From Lachnospiraceae bacterium (GTDB taxonomy: Bacteria > Bacillota > Clostridia > Lachnospirales > Lachnospiraceae), in NCBI GenBank assembly GCA_023664345.1, contig JAMPFQ010000003.1, positions 62,001 through 126,000 on the forward strand: a stretch of 64,000 bases of DNA, given 5' to 3'. Every line of letters begins with the position of its first letter. Positions within the stretch are counted from its first letter, which is position 1. This document shows positions 25,932 to 35,153 of the stretch, in pieces. A program made the translations under genes and the position numbers. A model generated the notes under the pieces. It saw nothing but the letters and a program-made list of their open reading frames with translations, was not told where the DNA came from and made no database searches.

Positions 25932-26816
25932 TTACCTTTCCGTCATATTTTCTGTTATATACTCCAGCGGAATGCCATAAAATCCCTCATATACATTCTT
26001 CCAGACCTCATAATTGCGATCCCGCATATCCGCCGCTTTCTCCCGCTCCGTCAGGCCCGCTTTCGGATAGATCGGCTCACTGATAAAGATGGTATACTCC
26101 TGGATCGGGAATCCGTCGTTTCCGATGCGCTCACCGTCCTCCATACAGATAAATATGGGGAGCACCGGCACATGATTCTTTTCCGCGAATTTGAAAGCGC
26201 CGTTCTTTAACGGCTTGGGCTTGCGGTAATTCCACCACAGACTCTGTTCGGGATAGATCAGGATGAAATCTCCCCTCTGCAGGATCGTGTCCACCGCCAT
26301 CAGGAAATTGTACATGGTCTTCTTATTGCCGCTGAGCGGCAGCGTATCGCAGTTTCGGAACAGATAACCATAGAATCCCGGAAAATTCGTATAGTTTCCC
26401 TCGCGGATCACCTTGAACAGCCGTCTCTTCCGGTACTGCTTTGAACGCTGGAATATTCTCTCCACCGTAAAGCAGTCAAAAGGATTAAAATGGTTGCAGG
26501 TAATGACCGCGCCCATGTCCAGCCGATCCAGGTATTCCATGCCGTAAACTTTTTTGATGACCAGCTTTTTCTCCCTGATCAGCTTATCCACGAACCGGTT
26601 GGCGATCAGATACGCCGTGTTCCGCTTTATGATACTGTCCGGTCTCACTTTCAGGTAATCCACCATATCGGGCAGCAGAGGGATGGTGGGGGGATCCTCC
26701 TCCGCGTCCACATCAAATCTTCCCTCCCACTCCAGCTGCTTAATCACCTTAAGCACCGCCAGCCTGTCCGGCGCCTTGGGTGGAGCCTGTTGTTTTCTTC
26801 TATTTCTGTCTCTCAT
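25932..26816 (-). CDS. PlsC-like acyltransferase
   Basis: 294 residues with a basic N-terminus. The canonical HX4D motif is present in CNHFNPFDCF near residue 105, followed by a FPGFYG region and IYPEQSLWWNYRKPKPLKNG, the usual PlsC block III. Thirteen bases separate it from the GT8 gene upstream and six from the second acyltransferase downstream. The two acyltransferases differ clearly in sequence, so they probably acylate different positions or acceptors. Membrane-associated, cytoplasmic face. Confidence 0.85.
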   Translation of the reverse strand: MRDRNRRKQQAPPKAPDRLAVLKVIKQLEWEGRFDVDAEEDPPTIPLLPDMVDYLKVRPDSIIKRNTAYLIANRFVDKLIREKKLVIKKVYGMEYLDRLDMGAVITCNHFNPFDCFTVERIFQRSKQYRKRRLFKVIREGNYTNFPGFYGYLFRNCDTLPLSGNKKTMYNFLMAVDTILQRGDFILIYPEQSLWWNYRKPKPLKNGAFKFAEKNHVPVLPIFICMEDGERIGNDGFPIQEYTIFISEPIYPKAGLTEREKAADMRDRNYEVWKNVYEGFYGIPLEYITENMTER

Positions 26817-26829
26817 AGCGCCTCACATT

Positions 26830-27774
26830 CTACCGTCTGTACTTCCGGTCATCGCCCACACAATCCGATTCTTTCCTTGCCAGCCTGATCAGCTTATCAT
26901 GCTGCTGATTGTCCCTAAAGCGGTCTTCATCCGTATAGTTTTCCCGTATTTCCTGGATCACGTCAAAATATTCCGTTTCCTGGGCATACATCCAGAAAAA
27001 CTCTTTGTATAAAATATCCTCAAAATGCCAGGGCTTGAAAGCCAGGTTGTAATGGATCAGCTTCACATTCTCCGTCCTGATCTTCGGATCCGGTATGGGC
27101 ATCCTGTCCCACACCCGGTCAAGAAGCTTCACCCTTCCCTTACACAGCCTGTTCAGATAATCCTGATCCTGGGCCACAGAGAAACGGATCCTGTCCAGCA
27201 GATAGATAAATTTCTCCTGAAACTTAAACTTCCGCAGCTGGTGCAGGTTCATCAACAGCACGCCGGCGTTAAAATAACGTCTGTAATCCGCTACGCCCAC
27301 CACTTTTTCCGCATAGGTCTGGAACACCTCGTTGAACTGGATCACATCATCGGGAGCCGCCGCCACCAGGTTATCCCCCATGTCAATATGATACAGGTTG
27401 GCAATATCGTCCAGGATCACAATGTCGCTGTCCAGATACAGCACTTTGTCATACTGGGGATAGAGATTCGGCAGAAAGAGCCTGAAATACGTGGTTTTGG
27501 AATAATAATCCCTGGTGTACAGCTTATCTTTCACTTTCTGGATATAATAATTCAGATCCACGAACTCAATATCCACGTTGTCACGCTCATATTTTGCTAT
27601 TTTCCTCTTATTCTCCGCACTGATATCCGTGTTCAGCACCTTGATCAGATATTTGTTCCCGGGGGAAGAATTATCGACCAGGGACTGGAGCGCCACCGCC
27701 AGAAAGGGGCAGTAACCGTCGTCCACTGCGAAAAATATGGGGATCTCCCTGCTGCTGATATTATTATCTGCCAT
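26830..27774 (-). CDS. Glycosyltransferase family 8
   Basis: 314-residue GT-A fold retaining glycosyltransferase. IPIFFAVDDGYCPFLAVALQS at the start, TTYFRLFLPNLYPQYDKVLYLDSDI with the metal-binding DSD, FNAGVLLMNLHQLR, and the late LIHYNLAFKPWH (HxxxxKPW) are the GT8 hallmarks. Usual substrates in the family are UDP-glucose or UDP-galactose, here unknown. The C-terminal 50 residues are charged. Part of the acyltransferase operon. Confidence 0.92.
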   Translation of the reverse strand: MADNNISSREIPIFFAVDDGYCPFLAVALQSLVDNSSPGNKYLIKVLNTDISAENKRKIAKYERDNVDIEFVDLNYYIQKVKDKLYTRDYYSKTTYFRLFLPNLYPQYDKVLYLDSDIVILDDIANLYHIDMGDNLVAAAPDDVIQFNEVFQTYAEKVVGVADYRRYFNAGVLLMNLHQLRKFKFQEKFIYLLDRIRFSVAQDQDYLNRLCKGRVKLLDRVWDRMPIPDPKIRTENVKLIHYNLAFKPWHFEDILYKEFFWMYAQETEYFDVIQEIRENYTDEDRFRDNQQHDKLIRLARKESDCVGDDRKYRR

Positions 27775-27854
27775 CTTAGTCCTCTTTTCTGTACAGTCCT
27801 GTCACTTTAACAGTTCTCTGCAAAGCTTCTGCCCGCACAGTCACTTTCAGTATT

Positions 27855-28703
27855 TTATTTTTCTGTTCCCGCCTTACTGTCCACGGAGTCAGATTTCCGG
27901 ATCAGACCCAGATATTCCTCCAGATCCGTATCAAAGGCGTGACAGTTCAAATACTTATGGATCTCCTCCACCTGCCACTGCTTATAATTCTCTGTATGGG
28001 GATAGGGCAAAAACATCAGCCGTTTGCAGAAATGACACACGATTGTGTCCTTTCTGTCAAATTTTGACTGTTCGTTGAACCTCCTGGGAAGCAGCATTTT
28101 TTTTGTGGTGGATCTGAAAATAGCGCTCTGATCTGCAAAAAGCATCTTCTTTGTACGGATCCTCTGCCTGGCCTTGTCCAGCAGACCTGTCTGGCGGATC
28201 TTCTCTATATTCAGGAGCAGCATCCCCGCGTTGAAATAATCCGGCCTGATCAGCCAACAGCCATATTTTTCCTTTACCGCCGCGTATTCCACCCCGGAAA
28301 CATCGATCTCATAAAGTTCCCTGATATCCCCCGCGATCATGATATCCATGTCCAGATAAAGTATCTTGTCCGGGATCTCCGGCAGCATATCCGCCAAAAG
28401 GCGAAGCAGTGTATATGGCGTGCAATAGGCGCCCTCATTGACACATTGATGGAACTCTTTTTCATAAAGCTTGGTCACATCCAGCCTGGTCACCCTGTTT
28501 TCCGGGTTCTTCCCCCGTATCACTTTCTCCAGGAAAGCTGTCTGCTCCTCTGTAATGCAGGCATAATCCGGTTTCAGGCGCTGCAGGTCCATGGTCATGA
28601 CATAGGCGTGAACCGCTTCTTTCGTGCGGTTCGTCATGGAAAGCAGCAGCGTCAGCGCCCCGTCAAATACCTTTTTGTTGCCGCACAACAGCAAGTTTAC
28701 CAT
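27855..28703 (-). CDS. Glycosyltransferase family 8, second copy
   Basis: 282 residues, a more divergent GT8 enzyme. VNLLLCGNKKVFDGALTLLLS starts the fold, CTPYTLLRLLADMLPEIPDKILYLDMDIM carries a DMD in place of DxD, FNAGMLLLNIEKIR follows, and a His-Phe (CHFCKRLMFLPY) lies where the HxxGxxKPW motif usually is. Eighty bases separate it from the next GT8 gene; 18 bases from the small gene upstream. Probably acts on the same product as its neighbour. Confidence 0.88.
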   Translation of the reverse strand: MVNLLLCGNKKVFDGALTLLLSMTNRTKEAVHAYVMTMDLQRLKPDYACITEEQTAFLEKVIRGKNPENRVTRLDVTKLYEKEFHQCVNEGAYCTPYTLLRLLADMLPEIPDKILYLDMDIMIAGDIRELYEIDVSGVEYAAVKEKYGCWLIRPDYFNAGMLLLNIEKIRQTGLLDKARQRIRTKKMLFADQSAIFRSTTKKMLLPRRFNEQSKFDRKDTIVCHFCKRLMFLPYPHTENYKQWQVEEIHKYLNCHAFDTDLEEYLGLIRKSDSVDSKAGTEK

Positions 28704-28721
28704 AACACATGCTCTCCTGTT

Positions 28722-28892
28722 TTATATGATCGAGTACTGCATCCACTCATAGAGCAGCCTGGTTCCTTCCGTGATCTCCGGCGGAAGCAGCGCTCTGGCC
28801 ACCAGCTTCAGTTCCTCCGACTCCACATCCGTGCGCCGCAGGTTGGCGTAATCCCCATCAATGCTCACAACGATATATTCGAAACGGCTCAT
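28722..28892 (-). CDS. Small 56-residue protein, DUF3006-like
   Basis: A short gene translating to a protein that begins MSRFEYIVVSIDGDYANLRR and ends with LYEWMQYSII. The pattern (short strand, GDYA.L, later LLPPEITEGTRLL) recalls DUF3006 small proteins, but the match is from memory. Its ATG overlaps the stop of the preceding gene (ATGA), and it keeps the operon spacing, so I think it is real. Function unknown; possibly an accessory subunit of the 261-residue protein encoded upstream. Confidence 0.7.
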   Translation of the reverse strand: MSRFEYIVVSIDGDYANLRRTDVESEELKLVARALLPPEITEGTRLLYEWMQYSII

Positions 28893-29674
28893 ACGGCATT
28901 ACCTCCCTGCAGGTATTCCAAGCCCAGCGCAAAAAGGGCGGGCAGGAACATAAAATTTTCTCCTTTTCCCTGGGGCATGTGGATAAAATGCGATTCCGGA
29001 TCCACCGCAAGCCAGTCGTTGATCACCCGGGATTCCCTTGAGGCGTCCCCCAGCACATTGACAAGGGTCTTTGGCTCCTCAAAATAGGAAAACAGGATAT
29101 TCTCATGAAGCGCAATAGACTGGTATTTATCTCCGGCCATAAGCCCCTCGTCCACAATCGCTTTATGAAAGTATGTGTAACTGAACAGCTTATCATCCCG
29201 CAAAAACGCGATCCTGCCCCGGCGTTTTTCAGGAACCGCCGCACGCTTCCACTGTTCGGGACTCTCCGGCACGCTGTGGTAATAGATATGATACATATGC
29301 ACCCACGGTCTGTCCCCTTTCTGTCCCGGCCATACCTGCAGGAAAGCAGACAAAGGCGCAAGCAGTTCCTCCGGCCTTGCGCAGGTCGCCTGCACATCCT
29401 CGCCGGACTCCGCCAGCGTTTCCTGACCGTTGGGAACAGCAGCCTTTCCCGCCAGCGCGGACGGCTCTGCCACCGTCAAAGGCTCGCCCAAAGCTTCATA
29501 ATAAAAGAACAGCATCCTCTCATGCCGGTACAGCGCGGCTGTCAGCACCTGACCGTCCGCCTGTGCCCCACGGACATTTTCCATACATTTCCGGACTGCA
29601 TCCTCCAACCTATCAGCAGAAATATCCTCTTTCAGCTGCCCCCTGTAATGCAGTCGGTATATTTTTTTCGCCAT
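28889..29674 (-). CDS. Conserved hypothetical protein, first gene of GT8/acyltransferase operon
   Basis: 261 residues, not recognised. The ATG at 29674 has GGAGG six bases upstream; the frame is open further but runs into the groEL terminator. The protein begins MAKKIYRLHYRGQLKED, has a variable Ala/Glu-rich middle (about 80-115), and a C-terminal half rich in aromatics (WVHMYHIYYH, LFSYTYFHKAI, ENILFSYFEEP). No signal peptide or membrane helix. It leads the operon and is translationally coupled to the 56-residue protein. Soluble, role unknown. Confidence 0.75.
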   Translation of the reverse strand: MAKKIYRLHYRGQLKEDISADRLEDAVRKCMENVRGAQADGQVLTAALYRHERMLFFYYEALGEPLTVAEPSALAGKAAVPNGQETLAESGEDVQATCARPEELLAPLSAFLQVWPGQKGDRPWVHMYHIYYHSVPESPEQWKRAAVPEKRRGRIAFLRDDKLFSYTYFHKAIVDEGLMAGDKYQSIALHENILFSYFEEPKTLVNVLGDASRESRVINDWLAVDPESHFIHMPQGKGENFMFLPALFALGLEYLQGGNAV

Positions 29675-29701
29675 TCCCTGCCTCCGTCCCTTTCGTTCAA
29701 A

Positions 29702-29736
29702 CAGAGCCACGGAAACCCAACTCTTCCGTGGCTCTG
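29702..29736 (-). terminator. Terminator after groEL
   Basis: CAGAGCCACGGAA and TTCCGTGGCTCTG make a perfect 13-bp stem with a 9-base loop, 40 bases after the groEL stop. The T-run on the minus strand is short (TTT). It also lies just upstream of the next operon. Confidence 0.75.
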
Positions 29737-29777
29737 CATTCATTTTACAGTTTCTTCACCCAAGGTTCCGCAAGGGA

Positions 29778-31421
<1,644 letters not shown>

Positions 31422-31505
31422 TTATAGTTGATTTAAAATTTCAATTCTGCATTGCCGCAAGTTACGTAGTGCACATTCATAAACCGGCCACTTCGTGTCC
31501 GTTTT

Positions 31506-31591
31506 ATTTCATGGCGGGTTTTCGCCCTATGAAATTGAATTTCCAGGCTGTGCCTTGTGAGCAAGCTCACATGCACATCTGTAAATTCAAT
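31506..31591. repeat. Hairpin cluster between groES and groEL
   Basis: Three nested or adjacent hairpins: ATTTCATGGCG/CGCCCTATGAAAT (31506-31535), GTGAGC-AA-GCTCAC (31557-31570) and an outer 9-bp pair ATTGAATTT (31534-31542)/AAATTCAAT (31583-31591). It could reduce or uncouple groEL expression, or act as an RNA processing site. It resembles, without matching, the other intergenic hairpin elements of the window. Confidence 0.7.
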
Positions 31592-31597
31592 TTCGCA

Positions 31598-31885
31598 CTA
31601 CTCAATGATGGCCAGGATGTCGTTCTGCTTTACGACGATCAGTTCCTCATCGTTATCCAGCGTTACGTTTGTTCCTGAATATTTGGAGAAGATAACCTTG
31701 TCGCCGACTTTCACTTCCATCTTCACTTCCTTGCCGTCAACCACGCCGCCGGGGCCTACCGCAATGACTTCCGCCTGCTGGGGCTTTTCCTTGTTCTGGC
31801 CGGGAAGAACGATACCGGACTTGGTAGTCTCCTCCGCTTCCAACTGCTTTAATACAACTCTGTCACCTAAAGGCACTAACTTCAT
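31598..31885 (-). CDS. groES: Co-chaperonin GroES (Hsp10)
   Basis: Heptameric lid of GroEL, 95 residues. MKLVPLGDRVVLKQLEAEE, TKSGIVLPGQNKEKPQ (mobile loop), VIAVGPGG and VGDKVIFSKYSGT are all family signatures. Strong AGGAGG upstream. First gene of the groESL operon, directly behind a CIRCE operator. Confidence 0.97.
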   Translation of the reverse strand: MKLVPLGDRVVLKQLEAEETTKSGIVLPGQNKEKPQQAEVIAVGPGGVVDGKEVKMEVKVGDKVIFSKYSGTNVTLDNDEELIVVKQNDILAIIE

Positions 31886-31924
31886 GATGATTACCTCCTG
31901 AGTTTTGCTTGATCTTCTATTTTA

Positions 31925-31951
31925 TTAGCACTCGCAGATATTGAGTGCTAA
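31925..31951. promoter_or_regulatory. CIRCE element (HrcA operator)
   Basis: TTAGCACTC-N9-GAGTGCTAA, a perfect match to the CIRCE consensus, 40 bases before the groES start and just downstream of the promoter. HrcA repression of groESL follows from known biology of this element. Confidence 0.97.
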
Positions 31952-31963
31952 TCACTAAAACAT

Positions 31964-31992
31964 ATATTAGTTTTATATGTAAAACTTGGCAA
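31964..31992 (-). promoter_or_regulatory. groESL promoter
   Basis: Minus-strand TTGCCA (31987-31992) and TAATAT (31964-31969) with a 17-base spacer, immediately upstream of CIRCE. Confidence 0.8.
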
Positions 31993-32210
31993 ACATATTC
32001 ACAGGAAAACAAATCTATTAATCTCCATTTTTCTCTTCTAATCTCTTGTTTTCTTTCTTTTTCATATGCAAAGCACAAATATGAGATTTAATATTTACTT
32101 TATAAATTGTTCTGATCTGTTTATTTTTTCCGGTCATTCCACCTGTTATCCTGAATACAGGTGATTATAAATACAGTAATATGAGTATGGCAATTTATAA
32201 AATTGTCTGT

Positions 32211-32320
32211 TATAATGTACATACATCTTAAAGAAAGCAGCGGGCAGAGAAGTATAAGTTTGGAAGTGAACTTCCAACTATTGAATTGATGCCCGCTGAA
32301 GCGGGCAAAGGGGTATACAG
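32211..32320 (+). promoter_or_regulatory. Uma2 promoter -10 and structured leader
   Basis: An extended -10 (TGT TATAAT; the TATAAT is 32211-32216) is followed by a roughly 100-base leader. Segment A (CAGCGGGCA, 32238-32246) can pair with B (TGCCCGCTG, 32290-32298), enclosing a hairpin TTGGAAGT/ACTTCCAA. B can instead pair with C (GCGGGCA, 32301-32307) beside the AAAGGGG ribosome binding site. Two exclusive folds are possible. The rest of the gap 31993-32210 is AT-rich with no feature I can name. Confidence 0.6.
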
Positions 32321-32845
32321 ATGGATTTAAATTTACAGATAGTTGACATGGCAGGATCCAGACCGGAGCATTCAACAATCATTGTCAATTTCGTGGCGGC
32401 TGTAAGGAAACAATTATTAAATAGCATGTGCTACGTTTTTTCCGACAATATCCAATACCGCTTCAAAACAGATGCAGGTGAAGACAGGACAGTCATACCG
32501 GACGCTTCCATTAATTGTCGGATTCAGTCCAGGCGCGGCGGTACGTTTATTGACGCGCCCCGATTTGTCATGGAAGTTTTATCCGATTCCACGGAAAAGT
32601 ACGATCGCGGTGAAAAAAAAGAATTATACAGACAACAGGAAGTTGACGAATACTGGATAGTGGATTGGCGAAAAAAGCTGGTTGAAATATATAATCTCGA
32701 CTATGATGAAAACGGACAGCCGCAATACTATTTATGGAAGACAGTAACCCAGGATAATAAAGAGGAACTGCAAATTGTTCATTTTCCAAATCTGAAAATT
32801 ACTTTTGACGAATTATTCGCCGAAGTAGACATAAACTACGGTTGA
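32321..32845 (+). CDS. Uma2-family PD-(D/E)XK endonuclease-like protein
   Basis: 174 residues of the Uma2/DUF820 family. The core reads VIPDASINC (catalytic Asp), then APRFVMEVLSDST with the Glu, KYDRGEKKELYRQQEVDEYWIVDW with the Lys, and a late MEIYNL-like strand (VEIYNL). All of the PD...ExK pattern is present, so it may be an active nuclease. AAAGGGG precedes the ATG. Uma2 genes are common singletons in Clostridia and cyanobacteria with unclear roles. It stands alone. Confidence 0.88.
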   Translation: MDLNLQIVDMAGSRPEHSTIIVNFVAAVRKQLLNSMCYVFSDNIQYRFKTDAGEDRTVIPDASINCRIQSRRGGTFIDAPRFVMEVLSDSTEKYDRGEKKELYRQQEVDEYWIVDWRKKLVEIYNLDYDENGQPQYYLWKTVTQDNKEELQIVHFPNLKITFDELFAEVDINYG

Positions 32846-33044
32846 TGATCACGCGGCCTGCCTGGGAAAAACTGCTTCACGGTGACCTTGTGTCCGATTG
32901 CCTTCCGGCATCTTCCCTCCTACAAAAGCCGACAGCCGAAACCCGGAAACTGTCTCGACCGCCGACCCTTTTTCTCGCAGACAATGAGCCCCACTGCAGT
33001 GCAGCTGGGTATTGACTGCCGAATCACTTTCTCATCTGCCGTGC

Positions 33045-33713
33045 TCAGCACTTGATCTCCAGATATCCCAGAAGCTTGCTCATATCGTACTCCTCCAGCA
33101 CTCCCAGGTTGGAATCATAGTACTTTCCGTCATAATGTACCAGGTAATGGCTGAAACGCCCCATTCTCTCCATCATGACACAGCATTTGGGCAGAACGGC
33201 ATCACGTCCCTCTGTGTAGACAATGATGTCATTGTGGTCGATGCCATAATAATTCAGTGCGGAAATAATGCGTCCCATGGTGGCCTGCCACTCACGGCAG
33301 TCCATAACGCTCATGACCTCCGCAATGGTAACGCCCGCCAGCATTGCCACGCATGCCTGTCCACAGAGCCCGTCCTCAGGCTGGATGATGACTTCCATGC
33401 TGTCGATCTTGCGGATGGGCTTCTCGAAGCTGAAAGGACTGTTCTGATCCATGCGGATCAGGGAACCGTTCACATGGAGCAGAATCTTATGAGGAACCCC
33501 CAGTTCCACATTCACCGCGTCCTCATTGGTAATGTGGATCTCATAATTTCCTTTCTCCTTAGGATACAGCTCACAGTCGATGATCTTGTTGTCCAGGACC
33601 ACATCGCCCTGGATCACATCGCGCTGCTTGCATACCTCCCATACATTAAACGGAATCTGGATCGTATAGCCCTTGTCCTGCTTCTCAACCTTGGATTCAA
33701 AAAAATACCTCAT
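33045..33713 (-). CDS. DUF1905-like / papain-like cysteine peptidase fusion
   Basis: 222 residues. The first 95 residues (FESKVEKQDKGYTIQIPFNV, with a VIQGDVVLDNKII strand) look like a DUF1905 beta-barrel. From about 110 the protein resembles C39-type papain-fold peptidases: PEDGLCGQACVAMLAGVTI (Cys nucleophile after GQ), then GRFSHYLVHYDG (His) and YYDSNLG (Asp). ATG at 33713 has GGAGG eight bases upstream. No transporter or peptide gene adjoins, so substrate and role are unknown. The gap 32846-33044 holds no gene that I can see. Confidence 0.65.
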   Translation of the reverse strand: MRYFFESKVEKQDKGYTIQIPFNVWEVCKQRDVIQGDVVLDNKIIDCELYPKEKGNYEIHITNEDAVNVELGVPHKILLHVNGSLIRMDQNSPFSFEKPIRKIDSMEVIIQPEDGLCGQACVAMLAGVTIAEVMSVMDCREWQATMGRIISALNYYGIDHNDIIVYTEGRDAVLPKCCVMMERMGRFSHYLVHYDGKYYDSNLGVLEEYDMSKLLGYLEIKC

Positions 33714-33875
33714 ATCATATACCTCCATTCCGGTTTTTCCGGTCGATGCTTATACATCCTATTGTATCAGATTCTGCCAGTCTTGCAAATAGTTTTTTGC
33801 AGTTGTCCGGAAGTATATGCAATGCATCTGTAACAGTTCAGACAGGTCACTGAACTGTTACATGCATCTTTCCGT

Positions 33876-34616
33876 TCACAGTCCCTTTATCATCTTCGTC
33901 AGTTCCTCCCGGTCTGTCAGCGCCGTCTTCTCCAGGATATGGGTGATATGCTTCTTCACCGTGGTGTCGGAAATATAGAGCATCTGTCCGATTTCACGGT
34001 TGGTCAGGTTACAGCTTACCAGCCGCGCCACCTCAGCCTCTCTGTCCGTCAGCCCCATGGCGCGCAGCTTGAAATAGATGGTCTGGGCCTCCTCCACGGT
34101 GAGATCCGCCTCCGGTTCTTCCATGTAGGAAGCCAGCATATTTTCCAGCTTTGCGATAAAGATGGTCAGCAGCACGGCTATGATGGACGCGTACATGATG
34201 CTCAACAATATGATCGCAACGCAAGGGCCATACGTTATGATGGGCCATGCGTCCGCATGATACATAAAGTCCACCAGACCGACGCAGACCTGAGCCGCCG
34301 CCTCCAGGAAGATCAGCGTCCTGGTATATTTCATCACATTGCACGCTCTCTGCAACTTGATCCTGGAACACTTCTCCTGCCTGGAAAACGCCAGCTGGAG
34401 CCCGTTCAGGAAATCCTTTCCCATGCCCCCCAGCCACAGGACCACTGCGGTAAAGAGCAGAATGGGGCCGATCGAGGGGAAATCAGCATACTCCCGAAGA
34501 CCGGACGCTCCCGCCGTGGCCACCACATTAAACATGCAGAACAAAAAAAATGCAGCCAGTATCCCCAGCAGCTTCAGCGCTTCTTTTGCCTTTAACTTCA
34601 TCCATAAACGTCTCAT
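33876..34616 (-). CDS. Membrane-anchored LuxR-type transcriptional regulator
   Basis: 246 residues. The first 170 contain four hydrophobic segments (about 15-36, 46-64, 98-118 and 128-155), and the last 65 are a LuxR/NarL helix-turn-helix: LTDREAEVARLVSCNLTNRE, IGQMLYISDTTVKKHITHIL. There is no receiver domain. The architecture implies that it is held at the membrane and senses something there while binding DNA. Strong GGAGGAG upstream. Not in an operon; target genes unknown. Confidence 0.85.
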   Translation of the reverse strand: MRRLWMKLKAKEALKLLGILAAFFLFCMFNVVATAGASGLREYADFPSIGPILLFTAVVLWLGGMGKDFLNGLQLAFSRQEKCSRIKLQRACNVMKYTRTLIFLEAAAQVCVGLVDFMYHADAWPIITYGPCVAIILLSIMYASIIAVLLTIFIAKLENMLASYMEEPEADLTVEEAQTIYFKLRAMGLTDREAEVARLVSCNLTNREIGQMLYISDTTVKKHITHILEKTALTDREELTKMIKGL

Positions 34617-34720
34617 ACACTCTCCTCCGTTCCCCGCTCCGGTTCCGAAACGGTCATGTTATTGGCTTTGTATTATTTATGGTAATATGGATCCTTTTGT
34701 TTTTTCAACACCATTCCATC

Positions 34721-34750
34721 AAAAAAGGGGTAGTATTTTTCTACTACCCC
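34721..34750 (-). terminator. Terminator of a lost minus-strand gene
   Basis: GGGGTAGTA and TACTACCCC pair around a 6-base loop, followed on the minus strand by TTTTTT. It lies 50 bases after the stop of the gene remnant at 34801, so it probably belonged to it. Confidence 0.75.
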
Positions 34751-34800
34751 CGCATTTTCGGGCTGTTGCGCCGACTTTCCGGCAAAGCGTCATCCAATCG

Positions 34801-34902
34801 TTACATTTCATATTCTTCAGACGGAATCCCCAGAGACGCTAATTTATTCTTTACAACCCTTAACTGATATTCCAATTCCGGATCGTGCCCTGTACCATTC
34901 TT
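34801..34902 (-). pseudogene. Gene remnant, 33 codons, unidentified
   Basis: An open frame with no start codon translates to a charged tail ending in ELEYQLRVVKNKLASLGIPS then EEYEM and a stop, which looks like the C-terminus of a real protein. A stop codon lies immediately upstream and a terminator downstream. The upstream part is replaced by hairpin-rich sequence. I do not recognise the family. Confidence 0.45.
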
Positions 34903-34979
34903 TCACCGCCTTTTAGCTTTAAGATAAACAATTTGCACAGAGGTATAAAGCTTTTATTCCCGCGAGCAATGAGCCACAA

Positions 34980-35139
34980 GTCCAGGGAATCATGATTCCC
35001 TTGGACCTTGGCGAATGGCGCGCCTGTGGCGCTTTCCGCTGCTCCGCAGCTCTCTTTACTCATGAAATGGCGTTCCCTCAGACCATATAGATTTCGCAAA
35101 ATTCGTGCAAGCACGATTTTTCGTAATCTATATGGTCTG
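34980..35139. repeat. Hairpin-rich element downstream of mgtE
   Basis: Contains a palindromic stem (34980-35006, AGGGAATCATGATTCCCT), small stems such as GCTGC-TCC-GCAGC, and a long imperfect stem of about 29 bp (35079-35139: CAGACCATATAGATT pairing with AATCTATATGGTCTG, continuing to GTGC/GCAC at the tip). The long stem sits 15 bases after the mgtE stop and may act as its terminator. The rest of the 537-base gap 34617-35153 holds the remnant and its terminator. Confidence 0.75.
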
Positions 35140-35153
35140 GCTGAACTGTTGCA

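Noticed and set aside
34860..35114. 84-codon frame in the hairpin-rich region after mgtE
   Set aside because: It runs through palindromic stems; another frame holds a more protein-like gene tail.
34980..35139. Insertion sequence next to mgtE
   Set aside because: There is no transposase gene and no flanking target duplication that I can see; only palindromic stems.
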